From Candidatus Amoebophilus asiaticus 5a2 (GTDB taxonomy: Bacteria; Bacteroidota; Bacteroidia; Cytophagales; Amoebophilaceae): a stretch of 64,000 nt of DNA. Shown here in pieces: positions 10,360-20,186 of the stretch. A program made the position numbers and the translations under genes. The number at the start of each line of letters is the position of its first letter. Within the stretch, counting starts at the first letter, position 1. The stretch covers positions 662,001 to 726,000 of the forward strand of contig NC_010830.1 of NCBI RefSeq assembly GCF_000020565.1, read 5' to 3'. The notes below the pieces were generated by a model. It ran no database searches, was not told the origin of the DNA, and saw only the letters and a list, made by a program, of their open reading frames with translations.

Positions 10360-10520
10360 AGCATTTGCTGTATCTACAACCTCATAAGCAGGAGTATCAG
10401 CCTTCAAGATAATACTTTGATATTTTAAATAGCGATAAAAGGTAGGAATAGAAATATTCAGCTGCTCACATATATCAAGCACGTTTAGAGTGCCCTCTTT
10501 ATACAAAGCAGCAGTGGAGG
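10360..10520 (-). pseudogene. Remnant of a serine-resolvase C-terminal helix-turn-helix
   Basis: The minus strand encodes about 45 residues including YKEGTLNVLDICEQLN and ISIPTFYRYLKYQ. This is the typical DNA-binding tail of the resolvase/invertase family (G-x-hxxhxxxhxhsxxTfYryhk). A stop precedes it and no catalytic domain is present. An intact resolvase of another lineage lies at 34181-34741. Confidence 0.6.
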
Positions 10521-10619
10521 TAGCATTTAAAAAAGATCATTTATTTTAAGTCACTTTAGGATTATGAGTATAGAGATGAGGAGATGCAAGAGTATTTTTT
10601 AATTGAAATAGATAGGGTC

Positions 10620-10810
10620 GTGCACTTTTAGAAATCTCCAACTCTACTATGTCACTGCTGTCACTATGTTTTATATTCTTGCAGAAGCCACTAAGGCTAA
10701 TTAAAGAAAACCGCCTGATTCTTCTTCTATACTATACACACGAGAAACCAATTTTTTAGCGGCCTCTTCAAATGCACCTGCTGGTCCAAATAGGAAGAGA
10801 ATAGTTAAAT
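10620..10810 (-). pseudogene. Unidentified decayed coding remnant
   Basis: Minus-strand translation gives peptide-like segments separated by a stop: GPAGAFEEAAKKLVSRVYS and then VELEISKSARPYLFQLKNT. Their regular amphipathic composition suggests former coding sequence, possibly plasmid or phage derived, but I cannot name a family. Confidence 0.3.
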
Positions 10811-10946
10811 ATACCTCACTTTATTTGCAAGCAATGTCTACATTAGCTTATAGACCTTGCAAAAGTTGATAATGCAATCTTACCACTATGCTAGTACAAC
10901 CTACATAAGGCCAGAGCCACCTAATCCTATTTGGCTCTAATCTCAT

Positions 10947-11262
10947 TCAGATGATCAACCTCTTGTACGCTTGTCAGTTATTGTTCCTTGGCAGGGTATA
11001 GAAACCAGTTTTAACCACTCTATGCGTGTGTAGGCTGCCTTAGCCATCCCATCAGAAAGATGGCTGGCTTACTCTTATTGCAACATATCTATAAGCTGAG
11101 TGATGAAAAAGTAGTAGGTATATGTGAACAAAATGTCTACTTCCAATACTTCACCGGAGAAGCAACCTTCCAATGAAACCAGCCTTGTGCAGCCAGTGAC
11201 TTGGTACACTTTAGAAAACGTATAGGAGAAGTAGAGATAAGCTATCTGTCTAGGATTTCTAT
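10947..11262 (+). pseudogene. Remnant of an IS5/IS1182-type transposase N-terminus (DUF772)
   Basis: Two frames together reproduce the N-terminal domain of DUF772-type transposases. QPLVRLSVIVPWQGIETSF appears first. After a shift, HPIRKMAGLLLLQHIYKLS follows, with NVYFQYFTGEATFQ, an in-frame TGA, and ASDLVHFRKRIGE. There are at least two stops and one frameshift, and the catalytic part is absent. It is a dead fragment next to the acquired operon starting at 11323. Confidence 0.7.
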
Positions 11263-11272
11263 CAACAAAAAA

Positions 11273-11321
11273 TTTGCGTAGCTAAATAGCTACATATATA
11301 TTTGCAGTCAAATAGCTACGC
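11273..11321 (+). promoter_or_regulatory. Promoter with palindromic operator before the ArsR-family gene
   Basis: TTTG at 11273-11276 and TATATTTG at 11297-11304 are 20 bases apart, matching the Bacteroidetes promoter consensus. Inverted arms GCGTAGCTA (11276-11284) and TAGCTACGC (11313-11321) flank the TAnnTTTG box and end one base before the ATG at 11323. This is the expected layout of an autorepressor operator that occludes the promoter; repression by the downstream ArsR-type protein is inferred. Confidence 0.65.
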
Positions 11322-11322
11322 A

Positions 11323-11646
11323 ATGAAACTAAGACGAGATGTATTTCAAGCCATAGCAGACCCGACAAGAAGGGCTATCCTTTTATTGGTGGCCTCACAA
11401 TCGATGACAGCAGGTGCGATAGCCGTAAACTTTGACACAGCTAGACCGACCGTTTCAAAACACCTGCAGATACTCACCGAGTGCGCATTGCTTGAACAAG
11501 AACAAAACGGCAGGGAAATTTACTATCACATAAATGCAAAAAAAATAAAAGAAGTAGCCGACTTTATTGAACCATTTCGCAAGATGTGGGAGGATAGGTT
11601 TAATAAATTAGAAACCATAATGAAAAAATACACATCACAAGAATAG
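11323..11646 (+). CDS. ArsR-family winged-helix transcriptional regulator
   Basis: A 107-residue repressor-type protein. It has the standard ArsR N-terminus ([16 protein letters not shown]), a recognition helix region ([19 protein letters not shown]) and a wing ([13 protein letters not shown]). No metal-binding cysteine pair is seen, so it belongs to the metal-independent subgroup that commonly controls an adjacent SRPBCC gene. An in-frame TTG at 11302 could extend it, but ATG 11323 matches the family N-terminus and leaves the operator outside the gene. It is followed 6 bases later by the SRPBCC gene in a probable three-gene operon. Confidence 0.85.
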   Translation: MKLRRDVFQAIADPTRRAILLLVASQSMTAGAIAVNFDTARPTVSKHLQILTECALLEQEQNGREIYYHINAKKIKEVADFIEPFRKMWEDRFNKLETIMKKYTSQE

Positions 11647-11652
11647 AATAAT

Positions 11653-12123
11653 ATGGAACAAAAAACAAAAATCAATGCCGAAGGCGGCAAACAGGAATTA
11701 GTGATTACAAGGGAATTTAATTTGCCGTTGGAATTACTTTTTAGAGCGTATGTAGAGTCTGACATTGTTGAACAATGGATGACAACGAAAGTGCTGAAAC
11801 TCGAAAGTAAAAAGCATGGCTGTTACCAATTGGAATCAACCGATGCTCAGGGAAATGTGGTATTTCAGGCCAATGGGGTAATCCATGAGTTTCGCCCAAA
11901 CCAGAAAATCACACGGACATTTGAAATGGAGAATACATCTTTTTTTGGCGTTCAGCTTGAGTTATTAGAATTTGAAAAACTTACTGACAACACCAGTAAA
12001 CTAAACATGCACATAATTTATGAATCGGTTGCACAAAGAGATCAGGTGCTGAAAATAGGGATGGTACAGGGCATAAACATGGCACATAACCGATTACAAG
12101 ACATAGCAAACAAATTAAAATAA
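11653..12123 (+). CDS. SRPBCC / AHSA1-like START-fold protein
   Basis: A 156-residue protein of the Activator of Hsp90 ATPase homologue-1-like group. The family pattern is visible: TREFNLPLELLFRAYVES at the first strand/helix, VEQWMTTKVLK, then FRPNQKITRTFEM and a C-terminal helix (MAHNRLQDIANKLK). These proteins have a helix-grip fold enclosing a hydrophobic cavity. Ligand and function are unknown for most members. ArsR-SRPBCC pairs are common in free-living Bacteroidetes, so the operon was probably acquired as a unit. Confidence 0.8.
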   Translation: MEQKTKINAEGGKQELVITREFNLPLELLFRAYVESDIVEQWMTTKVLKLESKKHGCYQLESTDAQGNVVFQANGVIHEFRPNQKITRTFEMENTSFFGVQLELLEFEKLTDNTSKLNMHIIYESVAQRDQVLKIGMVQGINMAHNRLQDIANKLK

Positions 12124-12144
12124 CATACTATAACAAATAATAGA

Positions 12145-12726
12145 ATGAACCCTAAGGTCGATGTATATTTAAGTAAAGCCAAAAAGTGGCAGGAAGAATT
12201 GGAGAAATTGAGAATGATCATTCTTGACTGCCAGCTGACTGAAGAATTGAAGTGGGGTGTTCCTTGTTACACGTTTCAGAAAAGTAACATAGTTTTAATA
12301 CATGTATTTAAAGAATACTGTGCGATTTTGTTTTTCAAAGGTGCCTTGTTAAATGATGACAATCATATCCTAATCAAACCTGGGAAGAATATGCAGGCGG
12401 GGCGCCAGATCCGGTTCACTAATATCCGAGAAATAGTTGAGATGGAAGACATTGTGAAAGCCTATATTTATGAAGCCATTGAAGTGGAAAAATCTGGTTT
12501 GAAAGTGAATTATAAAAAGACTACAGAATTCATAATTCCTGAAGAATTTCAAAATAAATTAGATGAAATCTCTGCCTTGAAAACTGCTTTTAATGCATTG
12601 ACACCAGGACGGCAAAGAGCATACATCCTCTATTTTTCTGCGCCCAAACAATCTAAAACTCGGCAGTCAAGAGTTGAAAAATGTATGCAGCAAATTTTCA
12701 ATGGAAAGGGATTAAATGATCAGTAA
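12145..12726 (+). CDS. DUF1801 / YdeI-like (OmdA) protein
   Basis: A 193-residue protein with an N-terminal DUF1801 domain (LTEELKWGVPCYTF, AILFFKGALL) and a C-terminal YdeI/OmdA segment with the signature LTPGRQRAYILYFSAPKQ and a basic tail (TRQSRVEKCMQQI). Family members are described as bacteriocin-protection or stress proteins, but the biochemical role is not settled. It is 21 bases behind the SRPBCC gene and probably its operon partner. Length and motifs look complete. Confidence 0.8.
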   Translation: MNPKVDVYLSKAKKWQEELEKLRMIILDCQLTEELKWGVPCYTFQKSNIVLIHVFKEYCAILFFKGALLNDDNHILIKPGKNMQAGRQIRFTNIREIVEMEDIVKAYIYEAIEVEKSGLKVNYKKTTEFIIPEEFQNKLDEISALKTAFNALTPGRQRAYILYFSAPKQSKTRQSRVEKCMQQIFNGKGLNDQ

Positions 12727-13041
12727 TTTCGATGAGAAAATAAATTAATCAAATTTTAAGGTATTGTCTCACTTTGCGTTTATTCGAGCTTTTTTTGGGG
12801 TACAGGTAACACTCAATCAAATAATATAAAAATGGGAAAGCCTAAAACATATCAGAAAAGAAAAAAAGAATGGGCTTATGCCGATTTCTTTGTTGCTATG
12901 TCGAGAGCATCATCTTTGTGTATCGCATCGGATGATAGCTCCCTCATTGGTATCTCTGATTCTGATTGTGGTATCGTGGTATTTCAGCCCTGCAGATAGG
13001 TAAATCATTTCAGTTAATCCATGTCCTTCAGCTTTGCATAA
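12727..13041. other. Decayed intergenic stretch with a 55-codon open frame
   Basis: A frame from ATG 12832 to TAG 12999 encodes 55 residues starting MGKPKTYQKRKKEWAYADF. I do not recognise it. Its serine-rich second half looks like random reading, so I do not call it a gene. The stretch sits between the acquired operon and gene fragments. Confidence 0.3.
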
Positions 13042-13323
13042 AAATATCTAAAACCGTTTCCTGTTTTACAAAAAGAGTTTGGCTTGTTTGAAAAATGGTT
13101 AGAATATCATCATCCGAGAACCAAAGAAGAATGGATAAAATTGTTCAAGGAAACGTTTCATTTTACAGGTGGTGAAATCGTTAATGAGTTTTTGATGAGT
13201 ATAGGTTGTTTGTGTGGTGCATATTTCGGAAGCTGTCATATTTACAAAGAAATTTTGAAACAAAAATATTCCTTTGTAAATGGTTACACTAACATAAAGC
13301 TGTTTGAGGCTTTTCATGACTAA
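13042..13323 (+). pseudogene. C-terminal fragment resembling DNA-3-methyladenine glycosylase I
   Basis: The frame opens after a TAA at 13039-13041 and encodes a basic helix (YLKPFPVLQKEFGLFEKWL), then KEEWIKLFKETFHF and TGGEIVNEFLMSIGC with GSCHIYKEILK. I recognise this by eye as the C-terminal third of a Tag-type glycosylase, which removes 3-methyladenine. The start and the catalytic N-terminal two thirds are absent, and the last residues run into the opposite-strand DUF3861 remnant. Identification is tentative. Confidence 0.4.
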
Positions 13324-13572
13324 ACCAAACGCAGGAAAAAACTCCTTAAAAAGCAGATGATTACGGTTTTTGGTCATTACTTCACTAAAACTTTTTAACC
13401 CAATAGCAAACTGTACTGATTGATTTACATTATCAAAAGGATCTGTTTCTTTCATATTGCTCAATAATTCCATCATGCTTATCAAACTAGGTTCTTGAGA
13501 TAGTTCTTTGCCACTAGCTAATTCTAACTGTTCTAAGCTTATCCTATAGTTATTGATCCTTTAATTATTTTA
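13300..13572 (-). pseudogene. DUF3861-family protein lacking a start codon
   Basis: Minus-strand translation from about 13572 reads NNYRISLEQLELASGKEL, then PFDNVNQSVQFAIGLKSF, SEVMTKNRNHLLFKEF and PAFGLVMKSLKQ. This order and spacing match DUF3861, small proteins of about 90 residues and unknown function. A stop precedes the first codon and no ATG, GTG or TTG is at the expected start. The normal C-terminal stop is also missing, so the frame runs on into the opposing glycosylase fragment. Both genes have lost their ends at a tail-to-tail junction near 13300. Confidence 0.55.
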
Positions 13573-13600
13573 TTACTAATTGACTGGTTTTTCTTCCACC

Positions 13601-14173
13601 CTATGATTCTACCCTTCTTAATATCTTTGACACCTGACAGTAGCGTTCTAGTTCAATAAGCATAGCCTGTGCTGATTTAGTTATGTGTTGGTCTGGCACA
13701 AACTCCCCTTGATCATTGAAGAATTTACTAAAAAAGGGAATATTTACAGATTCAGTCAAGATAAGCATATGCATAGCAGCGACAACCTGCTTAAGCATCT
13801 GCATGGAACGCATACCTCCAGAAATACCACCATAACTTACAAAAGATATAGGCTTGTACATCCATTCATTGAATAGAAAATCCATGGCATTTTTAATAGG
13901 TGCAGGAAATCCATTGTTGTATTCTGCAAGTACAATTATAAAGGCATCAGCAGCGTCAATTTTGGTACTCCATCTTTTAGTATGCTCATGTTGATATTGT
14001 TGTTGTCGAGGGTAGTTAGGCTCATCTAGCAATGGAAGGTTAACTTCAGCCAAGTCAATAAGTTCTACATTAAACCTACCTGCTTCTTGTGCTAGTTTAG
14101 TAATCCAGTTAGCAACCAAAATACCTTGTCTTTCAGGCCTTGTTGTGGAGGTAATAATCTTTAAATTATTCAT
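13601..14173 (-). CDS. NAD(P)H-dependent FMN reductase (flavodoxin-like)
   Basis: A 190-residue flavoprotein of the NADPH-dependent FMN reductase family. The flavin-phosphate loop is STTRPERQG near residue 9, LAEYNNGFPAPIKNAMDFL is the conserved flavin-contact helix, and YGGISGGMRSMQMLKQV follows. The family transfers hydride from NAD(P)H to FMN or to quinone/azo substrates; the substrate here is unknown. Full length, with ATG start at 14173. It has no operon partner. Confidence 0.88.
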   Translation of the reverse strand: MNNLKIITSTTRPERQGILVANWITKLAQEAGRFNVELIDLAEVNLPLLDEPNYPRQQQYQHEHTKRWSTKIDAADAFIIVLAEYNNGFPAPIKNAMDFLFNEWMYKPISFVSYGGISGGMRSMQMLKQVVAAMHMLILTESVNIPFFSKFFNDQGEFVPDQHITKSAQAMLIELERYCQVSKILRRVES

Positions 14174-14448
14174 GATAATATGGCTACTCTTTTGTAGTAG
14201 ATGATGATTGATTAGAAAAAGTGAAAATATGCTTTTGGCTTATACTTATAGAATAATATATCTGTAGAATTTATTACATAATACGGTTAAAGCATTACCT
14301 ATACTTTCCATCAGATGGTACCTAATATATTTTATATTATGAACTATTAACGCCTTTAGCTGATCACTTTTTACTGTTTACTTTATGAGCATGGATAAGC
14401 TTGTTAAGTATGCCTCATCGAATCTTTATAAGCACTAAATTAAGTACA

Positions 14449-15717
14449 TTATCCTACCCTTACCTCAGTTAGGCTCTCTAACGCTAAATAAGTATTAGCT
14501 ATCTCCTTAATTCTAGCAGGCGTAATTTGTTGTAACGTATGATAGAAATCTTCATAAAATTCCTGGGATAGTCCATACAAATGTGCTTCTTTGAACCGTT
14601 GCATAATAGAAAAGGGGTCATTGATGCTTGTTAGAAAATTCCCAATCATATAATTTTTAAGTGTTGTGAGCTCTTCTAAATCTACCTCTTCAGTTTGCAA
14701 TATTTTTATTTCGCGATAGATTTCCTCACAAGTTTGTTCTGCAAATTCTTGAATGGCTTCTGTGCTGATAAGGAAGTAGGTGGTTTCTTTTAATGGCAGC
14801 ATAGTAGCGTGTATATTGTATGTATATCCTTTTTCCTCACGGATATTGCGCATAAGTCTTGAACCAAAATAGCCACCCAACAATTCAGTAACAATATACA
14901 TAGCTAAGTAGTCTGGATGTGTTTTTGGAAACAATAACTTTCCTATACAAATAGCACTTTGTAAGCTGCCTTCCTTTTGTACATGTATTCTGGAAGGTGA
15001 CTTTATTGACAAAGGATAGTTAGGCCTGTTCGCTGGCTTGGATGGTATATGAGATAGTAGCTGCTGCACATATTGGATATGTTGCTCCGTAACTTGCCCG
15101 CTTAACAATACCTGACAGTCTGCTAAAAGTTGATTTTTGTAAAAAGATATTAAATGGTCTGTTGTAACAATTGCTATGTCTGCGGCTGTAAGGCTGTATC
15201 CATATGGATGCGCTTTTCCTAATAAAGCTTCTTTAAAGCGTTTATGGGCTACTTGGCTGCTTTTTTCATCTTCCACCTTAAGAGCTTGGACTCTTAGTTT
15301 CTGTAAAAGATTTAATTGCGTTTGAGGAAAAGTTGATGTTGTAAGTAGCTCTGTTAGCAGATCAAGCATTACAACAAAATGCTTAGATAGACATACTAGC
15401 TCAATACTACAATAGTCTACCCTTGTAATAATGCTTAAGTTAGCACCATAATAATCGATATAAGCAGCAATCTCCTGAGCAGTCTTGTTTAAAGTTCCTT
15501 CAGTTAACATTTTAGCTGCAAAATAAGCAATACCATTTTGTGGTTCATACCAACTGCCAGCTTCCGATAGTAAACTTAATTTAATAATAGGCATATCCCC
15601 TTGATTAAGTATAAAAAGAGGTATACCTACATCCGTTTTAACAGTTGTAGGCCATGGAAATGAGATGTTGTCAATAGTTTTAAAAGTAGGTGGTATTTTT
15701 CTGTCTAATAGCGTCAT
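14449..15717 (-). CDS. M16-family peptidase-like protein lacking the zinc motif
   Basis: A 422-residue two-domain M16 (pitrilysin/mitochondrial-processing-peptidase) protein. The N-terminal half keeps the scaffold (PIIKLSLLSEAGSWYEP), but the place of the HxxEH zinc site reads GIAYFAAKMLTEGT, without histidines or the metal-binding pair. The second domain has the substrate-binding R/Y pair region (GSRLMRNIREEKGYTYNI). It therefore resembles the non-catalytic subunit that pairs with an active M16 peptidase, which is not in this window. ATG 15717 is preferred over an upstream TTG at 15750, since the family begins near there. Confidence 0.85.
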   Translation of the reverse strand: MTLLDRKIPPTFKTIDNISFPWPTTVKTDVGIPLFILNQGDMPIIKLSLLSEAGSWYEPQNGIAYFAAKMLTEGTLNKTAQEIAAYIDYYGANLSIITRVDYCSIELVCLSKHFVVMLDLLTELLTTSTFPQTQLNLLQKLRVQALKVEDEKSSQVAHKRFKEALLGKAHPYGYSLTAADIAIVTTDHLISFYKNQLLADCQVLLSGQVTEQHIQYVQQLLSHIPSKPANRPNYPLSIKSPSRIHVQKEGSLQSAICIGKLLFPKTHPDYLAMYIVTELLGGYFGSRLMRNIREEKGYTYNIHATMLPLKETTYFLISTEAIQEFAEQTCEEIYREIKILQTEEVDLEELTTLKNYMIGNFLTSINDPFSIMQRFKEAHLYGLSQEFYEDFYHTLQQITPARIKEIANTYLALESLTEVRVG

Positions 15718-16170
15718 GTAGTTAATAGATATAATTGAGATAAGCTGCAATATAAATAAAAAGCTTGTTGGTTCATGTTACTTTAAAGCATAACCATAGT
15801 CTAAGGCAATAGTATGCTAACGCTATAAATATTTACTCAACTACTCGGCAGTGCATCACCATAAAAACATTTTAATTGTACTTAATAGGTTATTGGTTTT
15901 TTTATGAATTCTCTGTCAGCAATTTTCTATGGATTTCTACCAATAAAATAGCCTATAAATGCTTGATACTAACAAAATACAAATTGTACTTTTCAAAGTT
16001 TTTAAAAAATAACGTTGTTCTTTTAGATGGCTTTACTTAGGTTTGTAAAGTCTGGTAGACCTAGGTATATCACTTAAATAAGCCTGTTTGTACAAATTTT
16101 GTTAATAGCGAGCTTATTTGTTCCCACGCAGTTAGAAATTGTATTTATTAAAGTATTTAAAACCCAATTT
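15718..16170. other. Divergent intergenic region, no gene seen
   Basis: About 450 AT-rich bases between the M16-like gene (leftward) and nrdB (rightward). It must hold both promoters. I see no clear TAnnTTTG box at a convincing distance and no NrdR-box pair I can defend. Confidence 0.45.
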
Positions 16171-17166
16171 ATGCAAACTAAACCAACTTCAACACTAGAA
16201 CCTATTTTACAGGAAAACAAAAATAGATTCGTATTATTCCCAATAGAACATCATGATATTTGGGAATTTTATAAGAAAGCAGAAGCAAGCTTTTGGACAG
16301 CTGAAGAAATTGACTTAGGGCAAGATTTAAAGGATTGGGCAAACTTGAACGATGGAGAAAGACATTTTATTTCTCACGTGCTTGCTTTCTTTGCTGCTAG
16401 CGACGGTATCGTTAACGAAAATTTAGCAGAGAATTTTGTGGCAGAGGTACAATATACAGAAGCTAAGTTTTTTTATGGCTTCCAAATAGCTGTAGAAAAC
16501 ATCCATTCAGAAACTTATTCTCTACTAATTGATACCTATATTAAAGATCCACAAGAAAGAGATAAATTATTCAACGCTATTGATACGCTGGATTGTGTAA
16601 AAAAGAAAGCAGATTGGGCATTGCGTTGGATCGAACAAGCTAGCTTTGCTGAGAGGCTTGTTGCTTTTGCTGCTGTAGAAGGAATATTCTTTTCTGGAAG
16701 CTTTTGCTCTATTTTTTGGCTGAAGAAAAGAGGCTTAATGCCTGGATTGAGTTTTTCTAATGAACTTATTTCTAGAGACGAAGGATTGCATTGTGATTTT
16801 GCTTGTTTGTTATATGCCAATCACCTTCAAAACAAGCTACCTGAAGAAAGAGTAAGAGAAATTATTACAGACGCTGTAGCTATTGAAAAGGAGTTTGTCA
16901 CCGATGCCTTACCAGTAAAACTTATTGGTATGAATGCTGACTTGATGAGTCAATATATAGAATTTGTGGCAGACAGGCTCTTGTTAGAACTAGGCTGTTC
17001 TAAGGTGTACAATGCAACTAATCCTTTTGATTTTATGGAAATGATTTCACTACAAGGAAAAACTAATTTCTTTGAAAAACGAGTAGGAGAGTATCAAAAG
17101 GCAGGTGTTATGAAAAAAGAAGAAGAGAAAACCACAGAGAGATTCTCTTTAGATATAGACTTTTAA
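16171..17166 (+). CDS. nrdB: Ribonucleoside-diphosphate reductase, beta (radical) subunit
   Basis: A 331-residue class I R2 subunit. It holds the metal centre and tyrosyl radical used by NrdA to reduce ribonucleotides. Ligands are visible: Asp in FFAASDGIV, the E-x-x-H pair in ENIHSETY with the radical tyrosine at the end of that motif, Glu in [10 protein letters not shown], and the second E-x-x-H pair in RDEGLHCDF. The C-terminal peptide FSLDIDF is the usual tail that docks on NrdA. ATG 16171 gives the family N-terminus; the frame could be extended 24 codons upstream without homology. nrdA follows 38 bases later. Confidence 0.96.
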   Translation: MQTKPTSTLEPILQENKNRFVLFPIEHHDIWEFYKKAEASFWTAEEIDLGQDLKDWANLNDGERHFISHVLAFFAASDGIVNENLAENFVAEVQYTEAKFFYGFQIAVENIHSETYSLLIDTYIKDPQERDKLFNAIDTLDCVKKKADWALRWIEQASFAERLVAFAAVEGIFFSGSFCSIFWLKKRGLMPGLSFSNELISRDEGLHCDFACLLYANHLQNKLPEERVREIITDAVAIEKEFVTDALPVKLIGMNADLMSQYIEFVADRLLLELGCSKVYNATNPFDFMEMISLQGKTNFFEKRVGEYQKAGVMKKEEEKTTERFSLDIDF

Positions 17167-17204
17167 TAAGCTTTTGTAATTTCGAATAGCTAAAGACTTT
17201 AATT

Positions 17205-19577
17205 ATGTTAGTTGTAAAAAGAGATGGTAGATACGAATCAGTTAAGTTTGATAAGATTACCGCAAGAATTGAAAAGCTTTGTACTGGCTTAAATACAGAT
17301 TATATTAACCCAGTAGATATTGCTATGAAGGTTATTGCTGGTATTTATGACAAAGTAACTACAGTAGAATTAGATAACCTAGCTGCAGAAATAGCAGCTT
17401 CTATGGCTACCAAGCATCCAGATTATACTGTTTTAGCTGCACGTATTGCTGTTTCTAACCTTCATAAAGTTACTAGTGAGTCTTTTTCTAATACAATGAA
17501 GTGGCTTTATACTTATATAGATCCAAAAACAGGAGAAAACGCTTCTCTTATTGCTTCGGATGTTTATAAGGTTATTAGAGAACATGCTGCTTTACTAGAT
17601 AAGACCATTGTATATAAACGTGACTATGATTATGACTACTTTGGTTTTAAGACATTAGAAAGGTCCTACCTACTCAAAATTAATGGTAAGATAGTTGAGC
17701 GGCCACAACATATGCTCATGCGTGTGGCAGTGGGTATTCATAAAGAAGATATAGAAGCAGCCATTCAAACATATCATTTACTATCAGAAAGGTGGTTTAC
17801 ACATGCTACACCTACACTATTTAATGCTGGTACACCCAAACCTCAGCTGTCTTCTTGTTTTCTGTTAACAATGAAAGAAGATAGCATTGAAGGAATCTAT
17901 GATACCCTAAAACAATGTGCACAAATATCACAGTCTGCAGGAGGAATTGGCTTAAGCATACATAATATTCGTGCTACAGGCTCTTATATCAAAGGAACTA
18001 ACGGTATTTCCAATGGTATTGTTCCCATGCTTAGAAACTTTGATATGACTGCTCGTTATGTAGATCAGGGAGGTGGAAGGAGAAAAGGAAGCTTTGCTAT
18101 TTATTTAGAACCTTGGCATTCGGATATTTTTGAATTTTTAGATCTAAGGAAAAACCATGGTAAAGAAGAATTGCGTGCACGTGATCTATTCTATGCACTC
18201 TGGATTCCTGATCTGTTTATGCAGCGTGTAGAAAACAATGAAGAATGGTCGTTGTTTTGCCCGAATGAATCGCCTGGTTTAGCCGATTGTTATGGAGAAG
18301 AATTTGAAAGGCTTTATAAAAAATATGAGCGAGAAGGCAAGGCTAGGAAATCTGTGAAAGCACAAGAGTTATGGTTTGCAATTCTAGAAGCACAAATAGA
18401 AACAGGCATGCCTTTTATGCTATATAAAGATAGTGCTAACAGAAAATCAAACCAGCAGAACTTAGGTACTATCAAATCTAGTAACCTATGCACTGAGATT
18501 ATAGAGTTCACTTCTCCAGAAGAAGTGGCTGTATGTAACTTGGCTTCTATTGCTTTGCCTAAGTTTATCAATCAGGCAGGTAAATTTGACCACCAGAAGC
18601 TTTATGAGATAACATATGTAATTACCAAAAACCTGAATAAGATCATTGATATCAACCATTATCCGGTACCTGAGGCAAGAACTTCTAACTTTAGACATCG
18701 GCCTATTGGTATTGGTGTACAAGGGCTGGCAGATACCTTCCTTCGGTTACGTATGCCGTTTGATTCTCCTGAGGCACGTGGATTAAATAAAGATATATTT
18801 GAAACCATTTATTTTGCAGCTATGACCGCTTCTAAGGACTTAGCTAAACAATACGGTCCTTATGAAACTTTCAAAGGTTCTCCTATTTCAAAAGGTATAT
18901 TCCAATTTGATATGTGGGGCGTTGAACCTAGCTCTGGTAGATGGGATTGGGAAACTTTAAGAAAAGAGGTTCAACTTCATGGTGTACGTAACTCATTACT
19001 ACTAGCACCTATGCCAACTGCATCTACCTCGCAAATACTAGGCAATAATGAATGTTTTGAGCCATATACCTCTAACATTTATACTAGAAGGGTACTTTCA
19101 GGTGAGTTTATTGTTGTCAATAAGCATCTTTTAACCGATCTAATTAACTTAGGATTATGGGATGAGAATATGAAAAACGAGTTAATTGCAGCAAATGGCT
19201 CAGTACAGCGTATAGATCGTATACCGCAACATATTAAGGAATTACATAGAACTGTATGGGAGATTCCACAAAAGGCAATTATTGATATGGCAGCTGATAG
19301 AGGCGCCTTTATCTGTCAAAGCCAAAGCATGAACATACATCTGTTAGATGCTAATTTTGCTAAGCTTACTTCCATGCATTTCTATGCCTGGAAAAAGGGG
19401 CTTAAAACGGGTTTATATTATCTAAGAACCAGGCCAGCTGCTGATGCTATTAAATTTACTTTGCAAAAAGAGCAGGCATTGAATGATATACCTGTACCTC
19501 AGAAAAAGGTTGAGCAGCAAGTCTCTATGGTATGTGATGCAGAAGATTCTGAAGATTGCTTAGTATGTGGAAGCTAA
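17205..19577 (+). CDS. nrdA: Ribonucleoside-diphosphate reductase, alpha (catalytic) subunit
   Basis: A 790-residue class I reductase large subunit. An N-terminal ATP cone ([17 protein letters not shown]) gives allosteric activity control. The catalytic ten-stranded barrel includes the first redox cysteine (PQLSSCFLL), the NLCTEI motif with the catalytic C and E, and the [19 protein letters not shown] loop with the second redox cysteine nearby. The tail ends CLVCGS, the shuttle cysteine pair. Together with nrdB upstream it supplies deoxyribonucleotides. Length and order are typical. Confidence 0.97.
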   Translation: MLVVKRDGRYESVKFDKITARIEKLCTGLNTDYINPVDIAMKVIAGIYDKVTTVELDNLAAEIAASMATKHPDYTVLAARIAVSNLHKVTSESFSNTMKWLYTYIDPKTGENASLIASDVYKVIREHAALLDKTIVYKRDYDYDYFGFKTLERSYLLKINGKIVERPQHMLMRVAVGIHKEDIEAAIQTYHLLSERWFTHATPTLFNAGTPKPQLSSCFLLTMKEDSIEGIYDTLKQCAQISQSAGGIGLSIHNIRATGSYIKGTNGISNGIVPMLRNFDMTARYVDQGGGRRKGSFAIYLEPWHSDIFEFLDLRKNHGKEELRARDLFYALWIPDLFMQRVENNEEWSLFCPNESPGLADCYGEEFERLYKKYEREGKARKSVKAQELWFAILEAQIETGMPFMLYKDSANRKSNQQNLGTIKSSNLCTEIIEFTSPEEVAVCNLASIALPKFINQAGKFDHQKLYEITYVITKNLNKIIDINHYPVPEARTSNFRHRPIGIGVQGLADTFLRLRMPFDSPEARGLNKDIFETIYFAAMTASKDLAKQYGPYETFKGSPISKGIFQFDMWGVEPSSGRWDWETLRKEVQLHGVRNSLLLAPMPTASTSQILGNNECFEPYTSNIYTRRVLSGEFIVVNKHLLTDLINLGLWDENMKNELIAANGSVQRIDRIPQHIKELHRTVWEIPQKAIIDMAADRGAFICQSQSMNIHLLDANFAKLTSMHFYAWKKGLKTGLYYLRTRPAADAIKFTLQKEQALNDIPVPQKKVEQQVSMVCDAEDSEDCLVCGS

Positions 19578-19762
19578 GGAGTAAGCTCTCGAACAATAAT
19601 AGTCTGAATGAGTAACTTGCTTTATCTAATAAATATTAAAGTGCTATTTGATAAGCAGGAAATTAATAGAAACAATAATTCATAAAAGCTTACTTTTATA
19701 ATTTAGCAGAGTTAATAACACATTTTTTATAGATAAGTGTTTAAAACATTCCTAAGTTTATT

Positions 19763-19770
19763 TATATTTG
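19763..19770 (+). promoter_or_regulatory. TAnnTTTG promoter element of tRNA-Val
   Basis: TATATTTG lies 20 bases before the first base of tRNA-Val, a fitting place for the Bacteroidetes -7 element. No clear -33 TTTG box is seen. Confidence 0.45.
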
Positions 19771-19789
19771 CATACTAGTTTTATACAAA

Positions 19790-19864
19790 GGGTTCTTAGC
19801 TCAGTTGGTTCAGAGCATCTGCCTTACAAGCAGAGGGTCGTAGGTTCGAATCCTACAGAGCCCA
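19790..19864 (+). tRNA. tRNA-Val, anticodon TAC
   Basis: A 75-nt cloverleaf. The acceptor GGGTTCT (19790-19796) pairs with AGAGCCC (19857-19863) with one G-U pair; the discriminator is A. The anticodon stem TCTGC/GCAGA encloses CTTACAA with TAC at 19825-19827. The T arm is GTAGG-TTCGAAT-CCTAC. CCA is not encoded. Confidence 0.97.
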
Positions 19865-20186
19865 CTTTACTTCAATAAGTAAAGTATATAGTTTCTACTT
19901 ACCCTGGCGTGATTTTAACTTTTGAGATCGCACTATTTTACCACTAAGTCCTTTTTTACTTATCTTTGATTTCTCAATATTTTTGGTATTTATACAATTC
20001 TAGTGTCACCTATATATAGCATCTTGATCTTATTGTAGTTTAGTAACACAAAAATAACTGTCATACTCTATATGTATAAAATTATGTCTAACGGAGGACC
20101 ACTCTTCTCGTGCTGCATAAGTATATAAGAAAATATAGCTTTCTAGGCATCTCATGCTCTATAGAGTTTTAGGATGGTAAAAATAT
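19865..20186. other. Intergenic stretch, no gene seen
   Basis: About 320 bases between tRNA-Val and the IS5-type element. No open frame or repeat was recognised. Confidence 0.5.

Noticed and set aside
12832-12999. 55-codon frame MGKPKTYQ...
   Set aside because: It has ATG and stop but no family resemblance, and it sits among gene debris. Coding is not supported.
13099-13485. A 128-codon minus-strand frame as one intact gene
   Set aside because: Its first half is the DUF3861 remnant, but the second half is merely the complement of the glycosylase fragment on the other strand. The true family is shorter and starts further upstream.
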